Shown piece after piece: positions 33,523 through 45,452 of a stretch of DNA of 64,000 nt. The stretch lies in contig NC_092674.1 of NCBI RefSeq assembly GCF_964355755.1, positions 17,994,501-18,058,500 of the forward strand. Reading direction: 5' to 3'. Position 1 is the stretch's first letter. Each line of letters opens with the position of its first letter. Origin of the DNA: Antedon mediterranea. Lineage: Eukaryota; Echinodermata; Crinoidea; Comatulida; Antedonidae. A program made the position numbers and the translations under genes. Under the pieces are notes generated by a model. That model saw nothing but the letters and a program-made list of their open reading frames with translations, did not search any database and had not been told where the DNA came from.

Positions 33523-33812
33523 TAGGGCCCTTTGGGGAGGCGGAGTTCATTTGAGGGAGGTGCTTATTCGAGGGATATATGCTAAATTTTTTAGTTTTAA
33601 TAATATCCTCTAATAGATATGAAAAGTGGTAAAAAAGAATAACAAATGCTTGGTAAATTGTAGATAACAGTGCGATGAATTCCACTACAAATAGTATAAT
33701 TGTGTTATTATAAATGTGGATGGACGTTTATTAGATAGTTGGGTTGGGAAGGGGGGGGGATTATTATTCAAAGTGATGTTTTATTGGAGAGGCGTTTATT
33801 CAAATAAATACC
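33523..33812. mobile_element. MITE-like element, copy 2, diverged
   Basis: It shares with 1086-1472 the right-end motif tattcaaataaatacc, a ggagaggcgtttattcaaat block and the internal 'actacaaatag' segment. Its left end is decayed. Same orientation as copy 1. Confidence 0.5.
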
Positions 33813-34551
33813 ATCCTAATAATTAATAATACATTATTTAATTTAAACATCTTTTGAAACTAACTGCCGTGACAGAGTGGGCTCAAGAAAGAAGACATTA
33901 CGGCTTGCAACATGGGCAGACATCTCTGTCCTAACGGGACACAGGAAGATAGCCTACAGTTATTCCTGCCAGCTTACTCAATAAAACTCAGATATCGGGA
34001 TTTCACTCGATTTTAAACAAAATGTCTTATCATCAAATCTCCCTATTTTATAATATATTCTGATTCTTTATGGCGTATATTTAATTTGATCTTTATTAAT
34101 TTGCAGTATAATTTCTATTAACTTAAGCTCCAGTCCTACTATCTGATTTTTTTTTTTTCGTCTTCCAAAGGGACACTGTATTGATTGATGGAAAGTGCCT
34201 GTTTCCAGTCACCTTTAGGGTCAAATCTATTATTTTAACTGCTCCCTTGTGTATAAAAGAGAGAAAATAGTTGAAACCAGGTTGTTGCAAGGTGAACTTA
34301 TCGTAAACCCGGAAATTACTTTGACCGCGAAGAATTGAAAATCTACTGTTGAAATCATAAATTTTGTTTAAAAACTCTTTATAATATCTTCCTAAAATAG
34401 AAATATGGCACAATAGCGTCGAACTGAACACTAATGTTATCAAATCTACGTTTCGCGGTACATCTGAGATAGATAAGGTAGGTATCCAAGGCGGAGATTT
34501 GTACCGAAGTTTTTGCATTGTGCTCGCCTATGTCAGAATTAACCATAATTA
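33813..34551. other. No gene recognised
   Basis: A minus-strand open frame (34518-34123) of 131 codons ends in a lysine run and has no recognisable domain. The rest is AT-rich. Confidence 0.35.
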
Positions 34552-34673
34552 GTTATCCGCTTAGTAGCGGATAACTCCTTGTAATCGTCCTGTTTCATCA
34601 TATTTTTTTTTCTTTTTGGTTATCCGCACTTGGCGGATAACCCCTTGTTATTGTCAGGATCTTTTTTTTTTTA

Positions 34674-37105
34674 GGCTATCGCTCTCTGTAGAGCGATAGC
34701 CTATTGTTATTGTCACAAATTTCATTTTTTCTGCTCAATTTTTGTGCGCAGCAGATCTCAAAAATGGCGGTAGCAGTTATGTTGTAACTTGGCCAGCAGA
34801 TGCACGTATATATGTAGTTGTGAAACACACTTTGGTTTAACCCATTGACCCCTAAGTTTATTTTGCTCCCCTGGGACCCAAAAAGCATATGTCATATAAT
34901 TAACCCTAACTTTTTTTCTAAACACAGACATTAAAAAAATTAAAAAACAAAAATAATTCAAAGGACATTTTATTTCCAAATATGTTATCAAATTTGTGTT
35001 ACAACTTATTTTGGCGGAGTATGGATTATGCAAATTTTAGAAATATTTTAGGAAAATTATTAAAAATTTGTAATTTATCTTTGACTACCAAATGCACAAA
35101 AATTAATAAATATTTCATAATAAAACTCATCTCTTCATCAGAACCTATTTCTTCTCTTCAAAATAAGACCAAACTTGACCATTATGAATGACCGGTTTCG
35201 AAATTATGAAGAAATTAGTAGACTGACTCATCCGACGATGACCATATGGGGCCTAGGCCTATCGGGAGCCGCCCCGAGAGCGTCCTCGCCGCTGTTTGTT
35301 CACCGGGAATGTTAAAAAAAACATCCCGAAAGCGACTTGGAATTCGCGATTCCCACGCGCACCGGCATCCCTCGGGAGCTTAGTCCGCTGTTTTAGACGT
35401 GTAGCTTGCAGAAAATTTGACGAAAATGCGCCGAAAACTTATGAAATTAAAACAAGTTTGGTATCAAAATGTTTGTCAAAAGTTATGCTTCAATAAACTG
35501 ACCTTTGCGCAGAATTTGAACAAATATTTCATGCCCATAATGCATCTGACATGTCAGGGTTCATATTACAATCAAAGGTAAACAATATGGCGCGGCCCTC
35601 GTGAGGACATCTTCACGACTTTTCTCCGGTAGAAAAATCACATTTTTACATGGAAATATGACGATTTAGACACTGTAACTGATACATAATCTTTATTTAT
35701 TATACATTTATTGTATACAAGCTTCAAAATAGTGATTATTAGAAATAAAGATGGATTTTAGACGATTTTACGTTGTATGTTTAGGCCTAGATTCATTCAA
35801 CGCGCCTGTCGCGTTTCGAACAGCGTGCTTCGAAAAACGGTTATATTTTCGAATTTTATTTTCAAACTAACTTCAACAATTGTTTTTATATATTTAGAAG
35901 CATATTTTTAAAAAAAAAGTTGTGAGTATTTTGTATAATTTGTTGTTACGATTCATGCACAGCAAACTGCGCATGTAAATTCGATTTACTTTTTTTTTGT
36001 TGAAAATTTGTTTACAATGACCTTGACTTTTAACCTTTTGAGCGCTTTAAGCGCTTATCGTGGTGAATCGGTTAATGAAAATATTGTCGCGTAGCGTAAC
36101 TACGCGCGATTTTCTGAAATTCTTAGATTGACTATAACTTGAAAACCAATAGCTATTTTTAAATACCACTTGAAACACGTATGCTTCATGTCAAGGTTCA
36201 TCTTCCTGTATCATCAGCAAAATTTTGAACATTGGTCAAATCGCGCGTACGCGCGCTTTGAAAGTTAAAAATGCTCAAAATCAATTTCTAATCAACTTTC
36301 TACACGTTTCAGGACATTTTAAGCATTTCACAATTTTCAAAAAAATTTGCGTTGCGCGCGCGCTTTTGCGCACTTCGCTCGTACGCAGCATAGAAAGCCC
36401 GTTTTTGGGCTTGATTATTGTTTTTCATAGTTTTATGATATATTTCTTTCACATTTGATGAATTATGAATGCAAAATAATGACACACGTGCACGTCAAAC
36501 TTTAAAAATCGTGCGCTTGAAAATTGGTAATTTTATGCAAATTTGTGTAAAAATATGCCTATTTTGAATCGATTATAGCTCGCCGGTGACTGGTGACCCC
36601 CAATTTTTTTAACTTAATATGTATTGTAAGCAGATATGTTGTAGATATGAATTCATGCAAAATTTTTACCTCTGGGCTGTTGTGACGTCATCATATGGCC
36701 ACACAAATGTAAAATATAGGGATTTTGTCTCTTTCGACACAGTTCGTCACATTCAATAGAGCGCATACCGCGTAAACGTTATCAATTTTCTTCCAATTTT
36801 CAATATTCTATTACTAAAACAATTCCTCTTTAGACTTATGAACTTTTTTTTAATTTGAAAAGGTCATCATTTTCAAACAATTGAATAAACGTGAGTGGTG
36901 TAAAATAAAAAATAACCATTAACTAAACCGTTTACAATGCTAATACCGTCAACTGTTGACACTTACTGAACGATTTTGATGCATTCCAGCTGTTCGTTAC
37001 AATCGTTGTAGTGCAGCCTATAGACTAAGCATAATAAATAACATGTGCGTGTTACGATGCGTTGGGCGATAGCCTAACTCATCAACGTGACGAGTTCAAA
37101 TCTAG
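34674..37105 (+). mobile_element. Helentron C (innermost, distinct subfamily)
   Basis: The 5' hairpin ggctatcgctctctgtagag (34674-34701) has its own matching 3' partner gcgatagcc (37066-37074), then aactcatcaacgtgacgagt and CTAG at 37102-37105. The ends differ from A/B/D (gctatcgc instead of ttatccgc), and the matched change on both ends confirms the pairing. Length 2432 bp, non-coding. It includes a GC-richer part around 35260-35400 and interior blocks shared with the other copies (gacgtcatcatatggcc). Confidence 0.8.
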
Positions 37106-37129
37106 TTCTTTTTTTTTTCTATCTTATTA

Positions 37130-38439
37130 GTTATCCGCTTAGTAGCGGATAACTCCTTGTAATCGTCCTGTTTCATCATATTTTTTTTTCTGTATTATAC
37201 TTCTTTCCTTCTGTCATTTTTGTGCGTCGCGTTTCTCTGAAACGTGTAAACAGAACATATCGTAACTTTGTCAACATATCGACATTTACGTGAACTTGTG
37301 CACCTCCTATTTTTGAATGACGTCAGAGTTGCGCAACATGACTTACGCGCGATTTTATGAATTTCAATGATTGATCATAGACTAAAAACCAAACATAATT
37401 TTGTTTTGACACTTTGTGAAAATTTAAGTCACATCAAGCGCAAACTTTCTATGGATTAAAAATAGCATCTTTCACAAAAAGTTACGCGCGCACGCGCGTT
37501 TAAAATTTTAGAGTGCGAAAAATCAACTTCTAATCAACTTTCTATGCGTTTCATGTCATTTTGAGCATGTCAAAAATTCCCACGCGCGCGAAACTTTTTA
37601 CGCACGCGGTGCACACGTAGCGTTAAAAACATATTTTTTTCGCGTGATTTATGTTTTTTCAGCCTTTTATAGTAATGTTACCAACTTTTAAACAATTTCG
37701 ACTTAAAATTACGTCATACGAGCACGTCGAATTAAATAATTTGCACGCGTTTCTGGTGAAAAAGTTCAAAAAATCGTCAAAATTATGCCTATTTTTAAAC
37801 AGTCATAGATTCTAAACTACATGGAGAACTTTTTTTTAATTACATATTCTGGAAGTTGATGAGTTGTAGATATCGAATCATGCATTAATATGGCTAACCG
37901 GACATTGTAACGTCATCGTATGGCCACGCAAATATAAAATATAGGATTTTTGTCTCTTTCGTCATAGTTCATCACATTTAATAGAGCGCATCTCCACTTA
38001 TTCGTTGTCCATTTTCACCCCGATTTTAATATATTCTAGGTCAATCAACTATCTTTTGCATGAATTAAAAATTCATCAATATTTCACGTATTCAAATTTC
38101 TTCTACACGTTAATATGTTGTTGCTGAGATAATTTCATTCTGAAATTTCTACTTTTGCATTTCATTTTGAAACCGTCAAGATGTTAAAAATTACAATAAA
38201 ATACGGGTCCCGTAATTTCACCTATTTTACACTGTTTGTGATATGTATACAGATTGTACTGTGTATACTATGTATATGACACAAAATAACAGAATTCAGA
38301 AATAACAACATATCATATTCTTCAGTTCAGGTCATAATGCCTTAATATTTTTCTGTGTGCAATATTCTAACGTATGACGTGCACGTGGCGTTTGTCGAGC
38401 GGATAACTAACTCGTCAAAGTGACGAGTTTCATGTCTAG
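37130..38439 (+). mobile_element. Helentron D (inside B, sister of A)
   Basis: Its 5' hairpin (37130-37153) and next 35 bases are identical to Helentron A. The 3' end is gagcggataact, then the actcgtcaaagtgacgagt hairpin, then tttcatgt and CTAG at 38436-38439, the same variant end as A. It is 1310 bp. Relative to A it lacks about 270 bp at about 38070, where A carries the segment around 40830-41090. Confidence 0.8.
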
Positions 38440-41092
38440 TTCTTCTTTCTTTCCACGAATTTTGTTCGCAGGGTATCTCTAATTCTGGCCAACATAAGAT
38501 TGTATAACTTTGTCATAAGATTCACCTATAGCTGTAGATTTGCAGCCAAGCTTTTCGACGATATCGGAGTTGCGCAGCGTAAGTTACGTGCGATTTTATG
38601 AATTTCAATGATTGATCATAGATTAAAAACCAAAAGTCATTTTGTATTGAAACTTGTTGAAAATTTAAGTCATATCAAGCGCAAAATTTCTATGGATAAA
38701 AAATGGAAGGTTGCGCATAAAGTTACACGCGCACGCGCGTTTAAAATTTCAAAATGCGAAAAATCAACTTCTAATCAACTTTCTACGCGTTTCATGTCAT
38801 TTTGAGCATTTCAAAAATTCCCACGCGTGCGCAATTTTTTACGCGCGCGTACGCACGTGGCGCAAAAACATCTTTTTTTGGCTTGATTTTTGTTTTTTCA
38901 GCCTTTTATAGTAAATATACCAATTTTCAATCAATTCGGACTTAAAATCACGTCATACGAGCACGTAGAATTGAACAATTTACGCACGTTTTTGATGAAA
39001 AAGTTCAAAAATTCGTGAAAATTATGCCTTTCTTTAAAAAGTCATAGATTCTAAACTCCGTGGTTAACATTTTCAAAATTTCAGATTCTGGAAGTAGATG
39101 AGTTTTAGATATCAAATCATGCATCGATATGGCTAAGCGGACATTGTGACGTCATCGCATGGCCACTCAAATATAAAATATAGGATTTTTGTCTCTTTCG
39201 TTATTGCTCATCACATTCAACAGAGCGCATCTCGCTTATACGTATTCCATTTCCCCAGAGATTTCAATATTGTCTACGTTAATCAACTATCTTTCGCAGG
39301 AGTTAAAATATTTTAATTTTTTTGACGTCATCATGTCTAAAAATGTAAACAACGTGGGTCACATATTTTCATCTTTACAGTAAATTTTAATCTGTTATAT
39401 CTCGTCAGAATAAAAAGTGATAATCATGATTTAAACGTTTTCTGGAAGTCATTGAATTGTAGATACGAATTCATGTAAATATTTTGCCAACCAGATGTTG
39501 TGACGTCATCATATGGCCAGTTGAATAAAAAAAGTCGTATTTTCATCCTATGCGTCAAAGTTCATTGCGTTTAAACGAGAGCGCATCTCACTTTTACGTT
39601 CCCAAAATTCTTCAAATTTGTTTTAATGTAATTATTTAGATAATTATCTTCTAAAGTAGTTATCTTTATATGTCAATTTGATGATGTCATCGTGTTAATA
39701 ATTGGATTTAATAGATGGGTCTCGTAATTCCGTCTATGCTACACTGTATATAACATACAGTTTATTCTGTAAAATACTGTAATATGGTGTATGCTACATA
39801 ATAGGTACAATTCAGCACTGTAAACATTTTTATTTCATGTCAAAGGATGGCATAATAATTGTCGAGGTTCATATAGTTTAAAGTACGTGCATGTTGCGTA
39901 TGCGCGGATAACCCGAACTCGTCAAAGTGACGAGTTCAAATCTAGTCTGCATTATACTTCTTTCCTTCTGTCATTTTTGTGCGTCGCGTTTCTCTAAAAC
40001 TTGTAAACAGAACATATCGTAACTTTGTCAACATATCGACATTTACGTGAACTTGTGCACCTCCTATTTTTGAATGACGTCAGAGTTGCGCAACGTGACT
40101 TACGCGCGATTTTATGAATTTCAATGATTGATCATAGACTAAAAACCAAACATAATTTTGTTTTGACACTTTTTGAAAATTTAAGTAATATCAAGCGCAA
40201 ACTTTCTATGGATTAAAAATAGCATGTTTCAGAAAAAGTTACGCGCGCACGCCCGTTTAAAATTTTAGAATGCGAAAAATCAACTTCTAATCAACTTTCT
40301 ATGCGTTTCATGTCATTTTGAGCATGTCAAAAATTCCCACGCGCGCGAAAATTTTTACGCACGCGGTGCACACGTAGCGTTAAAAACATATTTTTTTCGC
40401 ATGATTTATGTTTTTTCAGCCTTTTCTAGTAATGTTACCAAATTTTAAACAATTTCGACTTAAAATTACGTCATACGAGCACGTCGAATTAGATAATTTG
40501 CACGCGTTTTTGGTGAAAAAGTTAAAAAATTCGTCAAAATTATGCCTATTTTTAAACAGTCATAGATTCTAAACTACATGGAGAACTTTTTTTTAATTAC
40601 ATATTCTGGAAGTTGATGAGTTGTAGATATCGGATCATGCATTAATATGGCTAACCGGACATTGTGACGTCATCGTATGGCCACGCGAATATAAAATATA
40701 GGATTTTTGTCTCTTTCGTCATAGCTCATCACATTTAATAGAGCGCATCTCCACTTATTTTTGTCCATTTTCACCCCGATTTTAATATATTCTAGGTCAA
40801 TCAACTATCTTTTGCATGAATTAAAAATTTTTTAATTTTTTTAACGTCATCATGCCTAAAAATTTAAATTACGTTGGTCATTAATTTCATCTTCACAGTA
40901 AATTTTAATCTGTTATACCTCGTAAGAATAAAATGTGATAATCACGATTAAAACGTTTTCAGGAAGCTATTGTATTGTAGATACAAAATCATGTGTAAAT
41001 TGTGCCAATTGAATGTTGTGATGTCATCATATGGCCAGTTAAATAAAAAAAGTCGTATTTTCATCTTTTGCATTATATTTCATTACCTTTAA

Positions 41093-41940
41093 CCCTTTCA
41101 CTGCGGAGCATTATTCCCACCTCTGTGCGTAATGTATATTTAAGAAAAACATATGGTATTTTAATAAATTGCAAAAAAATACTAATTGAGATAATTGTGT
41201 AATTATTTTTGTGGTGTGTGATGGGCAAAGGGTTAGTCTACAGTTAGGTATAAAAAAAAATGTAATTTGCATATTGATGACGTCATGTGACGTCATTATA
41301 GGTATTTTGGATTTCGTGTTTTTTATCGAATCAATGATAAAAACTATATTTTCAAAAAGAAATTCTTATGGAATACGTTTTTCCAACTGGATATTGATAA
41401 AGATACGTATAACAAATAAAAATATAACAAAAAAATTGAATTATTTTTATTATTTTATAAAAATTATGCACAAATCAAAGTTTTGGGGCAAAATCATGAA
41501 AATAATGACATTTCCCAAAAATTCACTATAGTACAAAACTAACTATTGTTTCAGAATTTTTTTTTTTTGCGTGTTGTGATAAACACAATGTTGCCCTATT
41601 GGGGCTGGTAAATTTTGGTTACTTTCAAAATGGCCGCCATTACGCTACTCAAAACAACTTTCTATACTATTATATACACTATACTATATATAATATAACT
41701 ATAGAGGGCGCATGATTTTCAAGACAATAATACAGCTATAGAGGGTCGTTTTTTTTGCTGGAAAATTTTTTTAATGACTTGCAAAAATATTCAAGTTCAT
41801 CGAACAAATATAGAGGGTGCTATATATTATAGGCAAATACGATTAAATCATTGTTTTGCCCATACCCGGTATTACCGGGTATACGCACTTCAACGACGTT
41901 TGTTTATACCCGGTAGTACCGGGTATACGCAGTGAAAGGG
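41093..41940. mobile_element. piggyBac-like MITE with TTAA duplication
   Basis: 848 bp bounded by ccctttcactgcg and its inverted copy cgcagtgaaaggg, flanked on both sides by TTAA (41089-41092 and 41941-41944). TIRs starting CCC with a TTAA target duplication are diagnostic of piggyBac-type elements. There is no transposase. Near the right end are repeated palindromes of the form tacccggta.taccgggtat (41870-41925). It interrupts Helentron A. Confidence 0.8.
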
Positions 41941-42313
41941 TTAAAAGAGCGCGCATCAATATTTCACGTATTCAAATTTCTTCTACACGTTAATATGTTG
42001 TTGCTGAGATAATTTCATTCAGAAATTTCTACTTTTGCATTTCATTTTGAAACCGTCAAGATGTTAAAAATTACAATAAAATACGGGTCTCGTAATTTCA
42101 CCTATTTTACACTGTTTGTGATGTATACAGATTGTACTGTGTATACTATATGACACAAAATAACAGAATTCAGAAATAACAACATATCATATTCTTCAGT
42201 TCAGGTCATAATGCCTTAATATATTTCTGTGTGCAATATTCTAACGTATGACGTGCACGTGGCGTTTGTCGAGCGGAAAACTAACTCGTCAAAGTGACGA
42301 GTTTCATGTCTAG

Positions 42314-43223
42314 TTTATATAGAGATTAGTGTAAACAGGAGAATTATTGACTGTAATAATAGTTGAATGTTTTATGACCTAGGAATCATTGTCTGGCAAA
42401 ACACTCTCTTTGTCAGCATTTCGAAATTCACGTAATCAGTCAAAATACGTTCAAATCGACTACCCTGGCAGATTACATGTTTTTGCATTTTCAAAATATT
42501 TCAATATTTAAGCATTGCATGTGTTGCTATGGCGCATCATCGCAATAACTAACTTTATTGGTTAACACGCTAGATGTTATACGCTCTATGCGCGGAAATA
42601 AAAAAGTTTACATTTTTGTGAGGTCAATTTCATTATACACACAGCATGTCGTAAATTGGAATAAAAGCGATTTTAATATTCAAAGTAAAGTGTTCTGCAA
42701 TAGCTGTAACCTGTATTTGTTTATTCTATAGTAAAATAGAAGTCAAAAACAATTCACGTCATAATTCAATTGTATTTTCTATTTTTTTTTTTGGGCTAGA
42801 CCTTATTTTTATTTTGGATGTAGGCCTACTGGGCCTAACTTATTATTGTCAATAAATAGTTTTATTTATACATTTTATATATCCAATCGGCTCTTAATTA
42901 TTTATTTAATTTATTGTCCAGTCCTTTTAATATTACATGTTTTTTTCATTGGATTCAAGCCAAAACATCACAATTTCATTGCAAACTTCAAACGCGATTT
43001 TCTTGTAACTAATGATTTGTAAGTTTTAAGTTTTTAAAATGTAATAACTAAATATTTAGTTAGTTATTTAAATATTTACTCAATTTTTACGAAATAAACA
43101 CCATTGCAAAGCTTATGATTCAAATAATCCAAATATATAAAAAAATACAAAATGAATATTTCCCACAAAAGTAGGGTTTTGCCAGATCGGGTCACATATA
43201 AAATAAAATACAGTTTACAGTAC
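42314..43223. other. Intron sequence, nothing recognised
   Basis: AT-rich sequence immediately downstream of the second MORN exon on the minus strand. It contains the donor gtactg at 43223-43218. No element ends or coding potential seen. Confidence 0.5.
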
Positions 43224-43370
43224 CTTGAAAACATTGCCATTTGAAAAAAAGAAAGTTCCATAACCTTCTTTTTTATCCATATAGAACATTCCTTCAAACT
43301 TCATATTTTCTGGCCATATGTAAATACCATAACCATGACGATAGTCTTTGTAATATGAGCCCTCATAAAT
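43224..43370 (-). CDS. MORN-repeat protein, second visible exon
   Basis: A 147-bp exon on the minus strand with acceptor gaattccag (43379-43371) and donor gtactg. Both ends are phase 0. It encodes IYEGSYYKDYRHGYGIYIWP, then KFEGMFYMDKKEGYGTFFF, two canonical MORN repeats (YEG..., HGYG..., EGYGT). The reading joins the exon at 49106 on one side and that at 5520 on the other without breaking the repeat spacing. The flanking introns carry an inverted repeat beginning only about 15 bases upstream of the acceptor. Confidence 0.8.
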
Positions 43371-43384
43371 CTGGAATTCATAAA

Positions 43385-43690
43385 ACATTTCACTAAATTT
43401 TGTTGATAGTGTTACTGTATACTGTCGCTTAGTTAATTCAAAACTCAACTGTAGTCTGTCTGTATGTACGTACACGTATGCACATGCGCATTACTTGATC
43501 AGCTTAGCAGTATTATTCTTTTGAAACCTACATTCTGTTATCAACTATGATTCTGCTGGGGCGGATCCAGTAATTCGTTTATTGAGGTTATGAACTTAAG
43601 ACTATATGCCCTTTCGAAAGTTACAGGTATTGATAACTGAGATAGGTACGCGCATTTTCCCACCCTACACTTGGCTAATCAAATTTCTCA
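43385..43690 (+). repeat. Left arm of an inverted repeat
   Basis: It matches the complement of 48181-48375 with interruptions: tactgtcgctta, caaaactcaactgtagtctg, cacatgcgcattacttgatc, then agtaattcgtttattgaggt. An extra block of about 67 bp (43501-43567) is present only in this arm. The arms bracket the CR1-group LINE and lie within the MORN-gene intron. Confidence 0.75.
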
Positions 43691-44119
43691 CAAACCCAAA
43701 TAAACTCTTCAAATTTTTATCAGTTATGAAGTGGATGTGCGGTTAGTTTTGGGAAAAATGCAGATACATATATTGTTATCTTCAAATTTTATTATTTTTA
43801 AAGTATAAATCTGTATTGTTATTTCAAAACAAAAAAAAACATACAAACAATGGTACCAAAATTAGCATTTTCATTATGTATGGTATAATTGATATGGACA
43901 ATTGTAATAATAGCTTCAAAATGATACCAAATCACTGGATGCTTTAAGGTAACTGTACAAATACGATTTTCCTGTAAAATCATTAAAAAAAAATCCCGGA
44001 AGATAGGTAAAAGCACATGACAAATTAAATTAACATTGTGACTGATAACATGCAGATAGATAAAGCAAAATGGCCACTGCTGGACAGTATGCAATGTTTC
44101 CTGTTTCTTTCATTGTATT
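43691..44119. other. No gene recognised
   Basis: AT-rich sequence between the inverted-repeat arm and the first LINE coding traces. It may be LINE 5' untranslated sequence, but I cannot show it. Confidence 0.3.
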
Positions 44120-44538
44120 TTGCTTATTCTTAATGCTAAACTATCTGTTAGTGCACTACATCCACAATGGACTACTGATACAATTTTAGGAAAGTTTCAA
44201 CCGGATAGTATGTACATGGAACCTGTAATTTTATGTGAAAAGCTAGGCCAGGATATGCTTAATCATAGCAAGAATGCACCCAACCTTACTGCGGCAGGTG
44301 GTATGGTGATGCCTATATATCGGAGTTCCAGTTCAACCGGCCTAGGCCTAGAATTTCATTGTACTTTCGTGAGTTATACCTTCAACATAGTTATAGCTTT
44401 CCGTGGTCAACTATACTATGGCTTCTGCCCGGTTGTTGTTGCTGGAATTATTAGATCAAAACAGAAACGTAGATTTCTCGGGAAAGCTATTTCGTATTAC
44501 TCAAACGATGTACGTATGTTCTATGTCGAGATCACCTT

Positions 44539-44568
44539 GTGCGGAGACATAGAACTTAATCTAGGGCC
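44539..44568 (+). other. 2A-like translational recoding motif, mutated
   Basis: The motif CGDIELNLGP sits between the N-terminal segment and the endonuclease of the LINE. The 2A consensus is D-(V/I)-E-x-N-P-G-P, in which the ribosome skips the bond between the last G and P. Virus-like 2A sequences are known in non-LTR retrotransposons of marine invertebrates, including sea urchins. Here the first proline of NPGP is leucine (codon CTA), which should abolish skipping. It is a relic of the mechanism. Confidence 0.7.
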
Positions 44569-44827
44569 TAGTGCCTTGAACAACAGAAAGCAGAAGGATG
44601 CAATAACAGTCTACTACCAAAATGTTAGAAGTGTTAAAAACAAAATGGAGACATACAAATCAGAGTTGCACAGTCATATGTTTACTAAATATTTAGACAT
44701 GATAGCCCTTACTGAGACATGGCTAAATGACACTGATACTGTTCATGATTTGGTACCTATTTTTAAACCCAAAAGAAAATTACCTCCTTGGTTCGACAAT
44801 GAATTGTACGGTGCACTTAAGCTTAAA

Positions 44828-45452
44828 GACCCCTTCCCTGCAATTTTGGACGTTTTTTGGAAAATAATACATATATATCACTTTAAAAACATTAAACCAT
44901 GTCATTCCTTGTCTTAAATGTACGTTTTATGGTAAATTATGATAAAAAGTGAGAAACAATGCACTACCTAAGTAGCTCGCGGCGATCGACCTCTCGTGGA
45001 CGGTCTTAGGCCTAGCCTAGCTAGGCTTAGTTTTGTAGGCCTAGCTGGTAAACATCGGTAACGTACGAACATCGTACGCGAGCTATATACCTAGCCTGAC
45101 GTTGTATAGTTGCTGCATTAATTGTCTTTCTATTTTTGCCAGACTCCGTTGATACAAATTGGGGAAAACCCGGTATTTTCGCTGAAAAGTTAGGAGTCTT
45201 CCATTTGTTTTGGCCTCACGATCGATCGAAAAGTGGGCGAATTACAGGTGAAAAACAAAAATATAAATCCGCGCGCAATGCATTTTGGGATTTATAGCGG
45301 GCCGCTATAATTATTAGAATCGACTTATTTTTCACATTTTTAACCGTTTAAAGACGAAAAAAGTTATCACAATAGGACCATATAGTATTATTTTTACATT
45401 AAATATAGTTTGTGATCTTAAATTAGATCTAAAAAACGTAGGGAATGGGGCT
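44828..45452. mobile_element. MITE with taaagac-type ends, copy 1
   Basis: The left end gaccccttccctgcaatttt and the right end ...gtagggaatggggc are inverted relative to each other, with ttaaa on both sides (possible target duplication). It interrupts the linker of the CR1-group LINE between GALKLK and the next coding trace. A copy with the same interior (cctagcctagctaggcttag, ccgcgcgcaatgcattttgg) is at 52010-52558. No coding capacity. Confidence 0.8.

Larger units (their letters stand above)
34618..39945 (+). mobile_element. Helentron B (inside A, split by C and D)
   Basis: The 5' hairpin ggttatccgcacttggcgga (34618-34642) is complementary at its end to gcggataaccc (39903-39913). That is followed by aactcgtcaaagtgacgagt and CTAG at 39942-39945. 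After this end, Helentron A resumes with tctgcattatacttctttcc, which is contiguous in Helentron D (37190 onward). The insertion into A is therefore read directly. The net length without C and D is about 1.59 kb. Confidence 0.8.
34552..42313 (+). mobile_element. Helentron A (outermost, split by B and a MITE)
   Basis: The 5' end is a hairpin (gttatccgcttagtagcgga, 34552-34575). The 3' end has an inverted partner gagcggaaaact (42271-42282), then the hairpin actcgtcaaagtgacgagt and CTAG at 42310-42313, followed by T. These are the asymmetric terminal inverted repeats and 3' hairpin described for Helitron2/Helentron elements. The net length without Helentron B and the piggyBac-like MITE is about 1.58 kb. 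Its first 60 bases and its 3' part are nearly identical to Helentron D. No Rep/helicase coding, so non-autonomous. Confidence 0.8.

Noticed and set aside
34123-34518. 131-codon minus-strand frame
   Set aside because: No recognisable domain, low-complexity end, repeat-rich neighbourhood.
36050-39000. CG-rich cgcgcg patches as CpG islands or promoters
   Set aside because: They recur at the same position in each Helentron copy, so they are element sequence.
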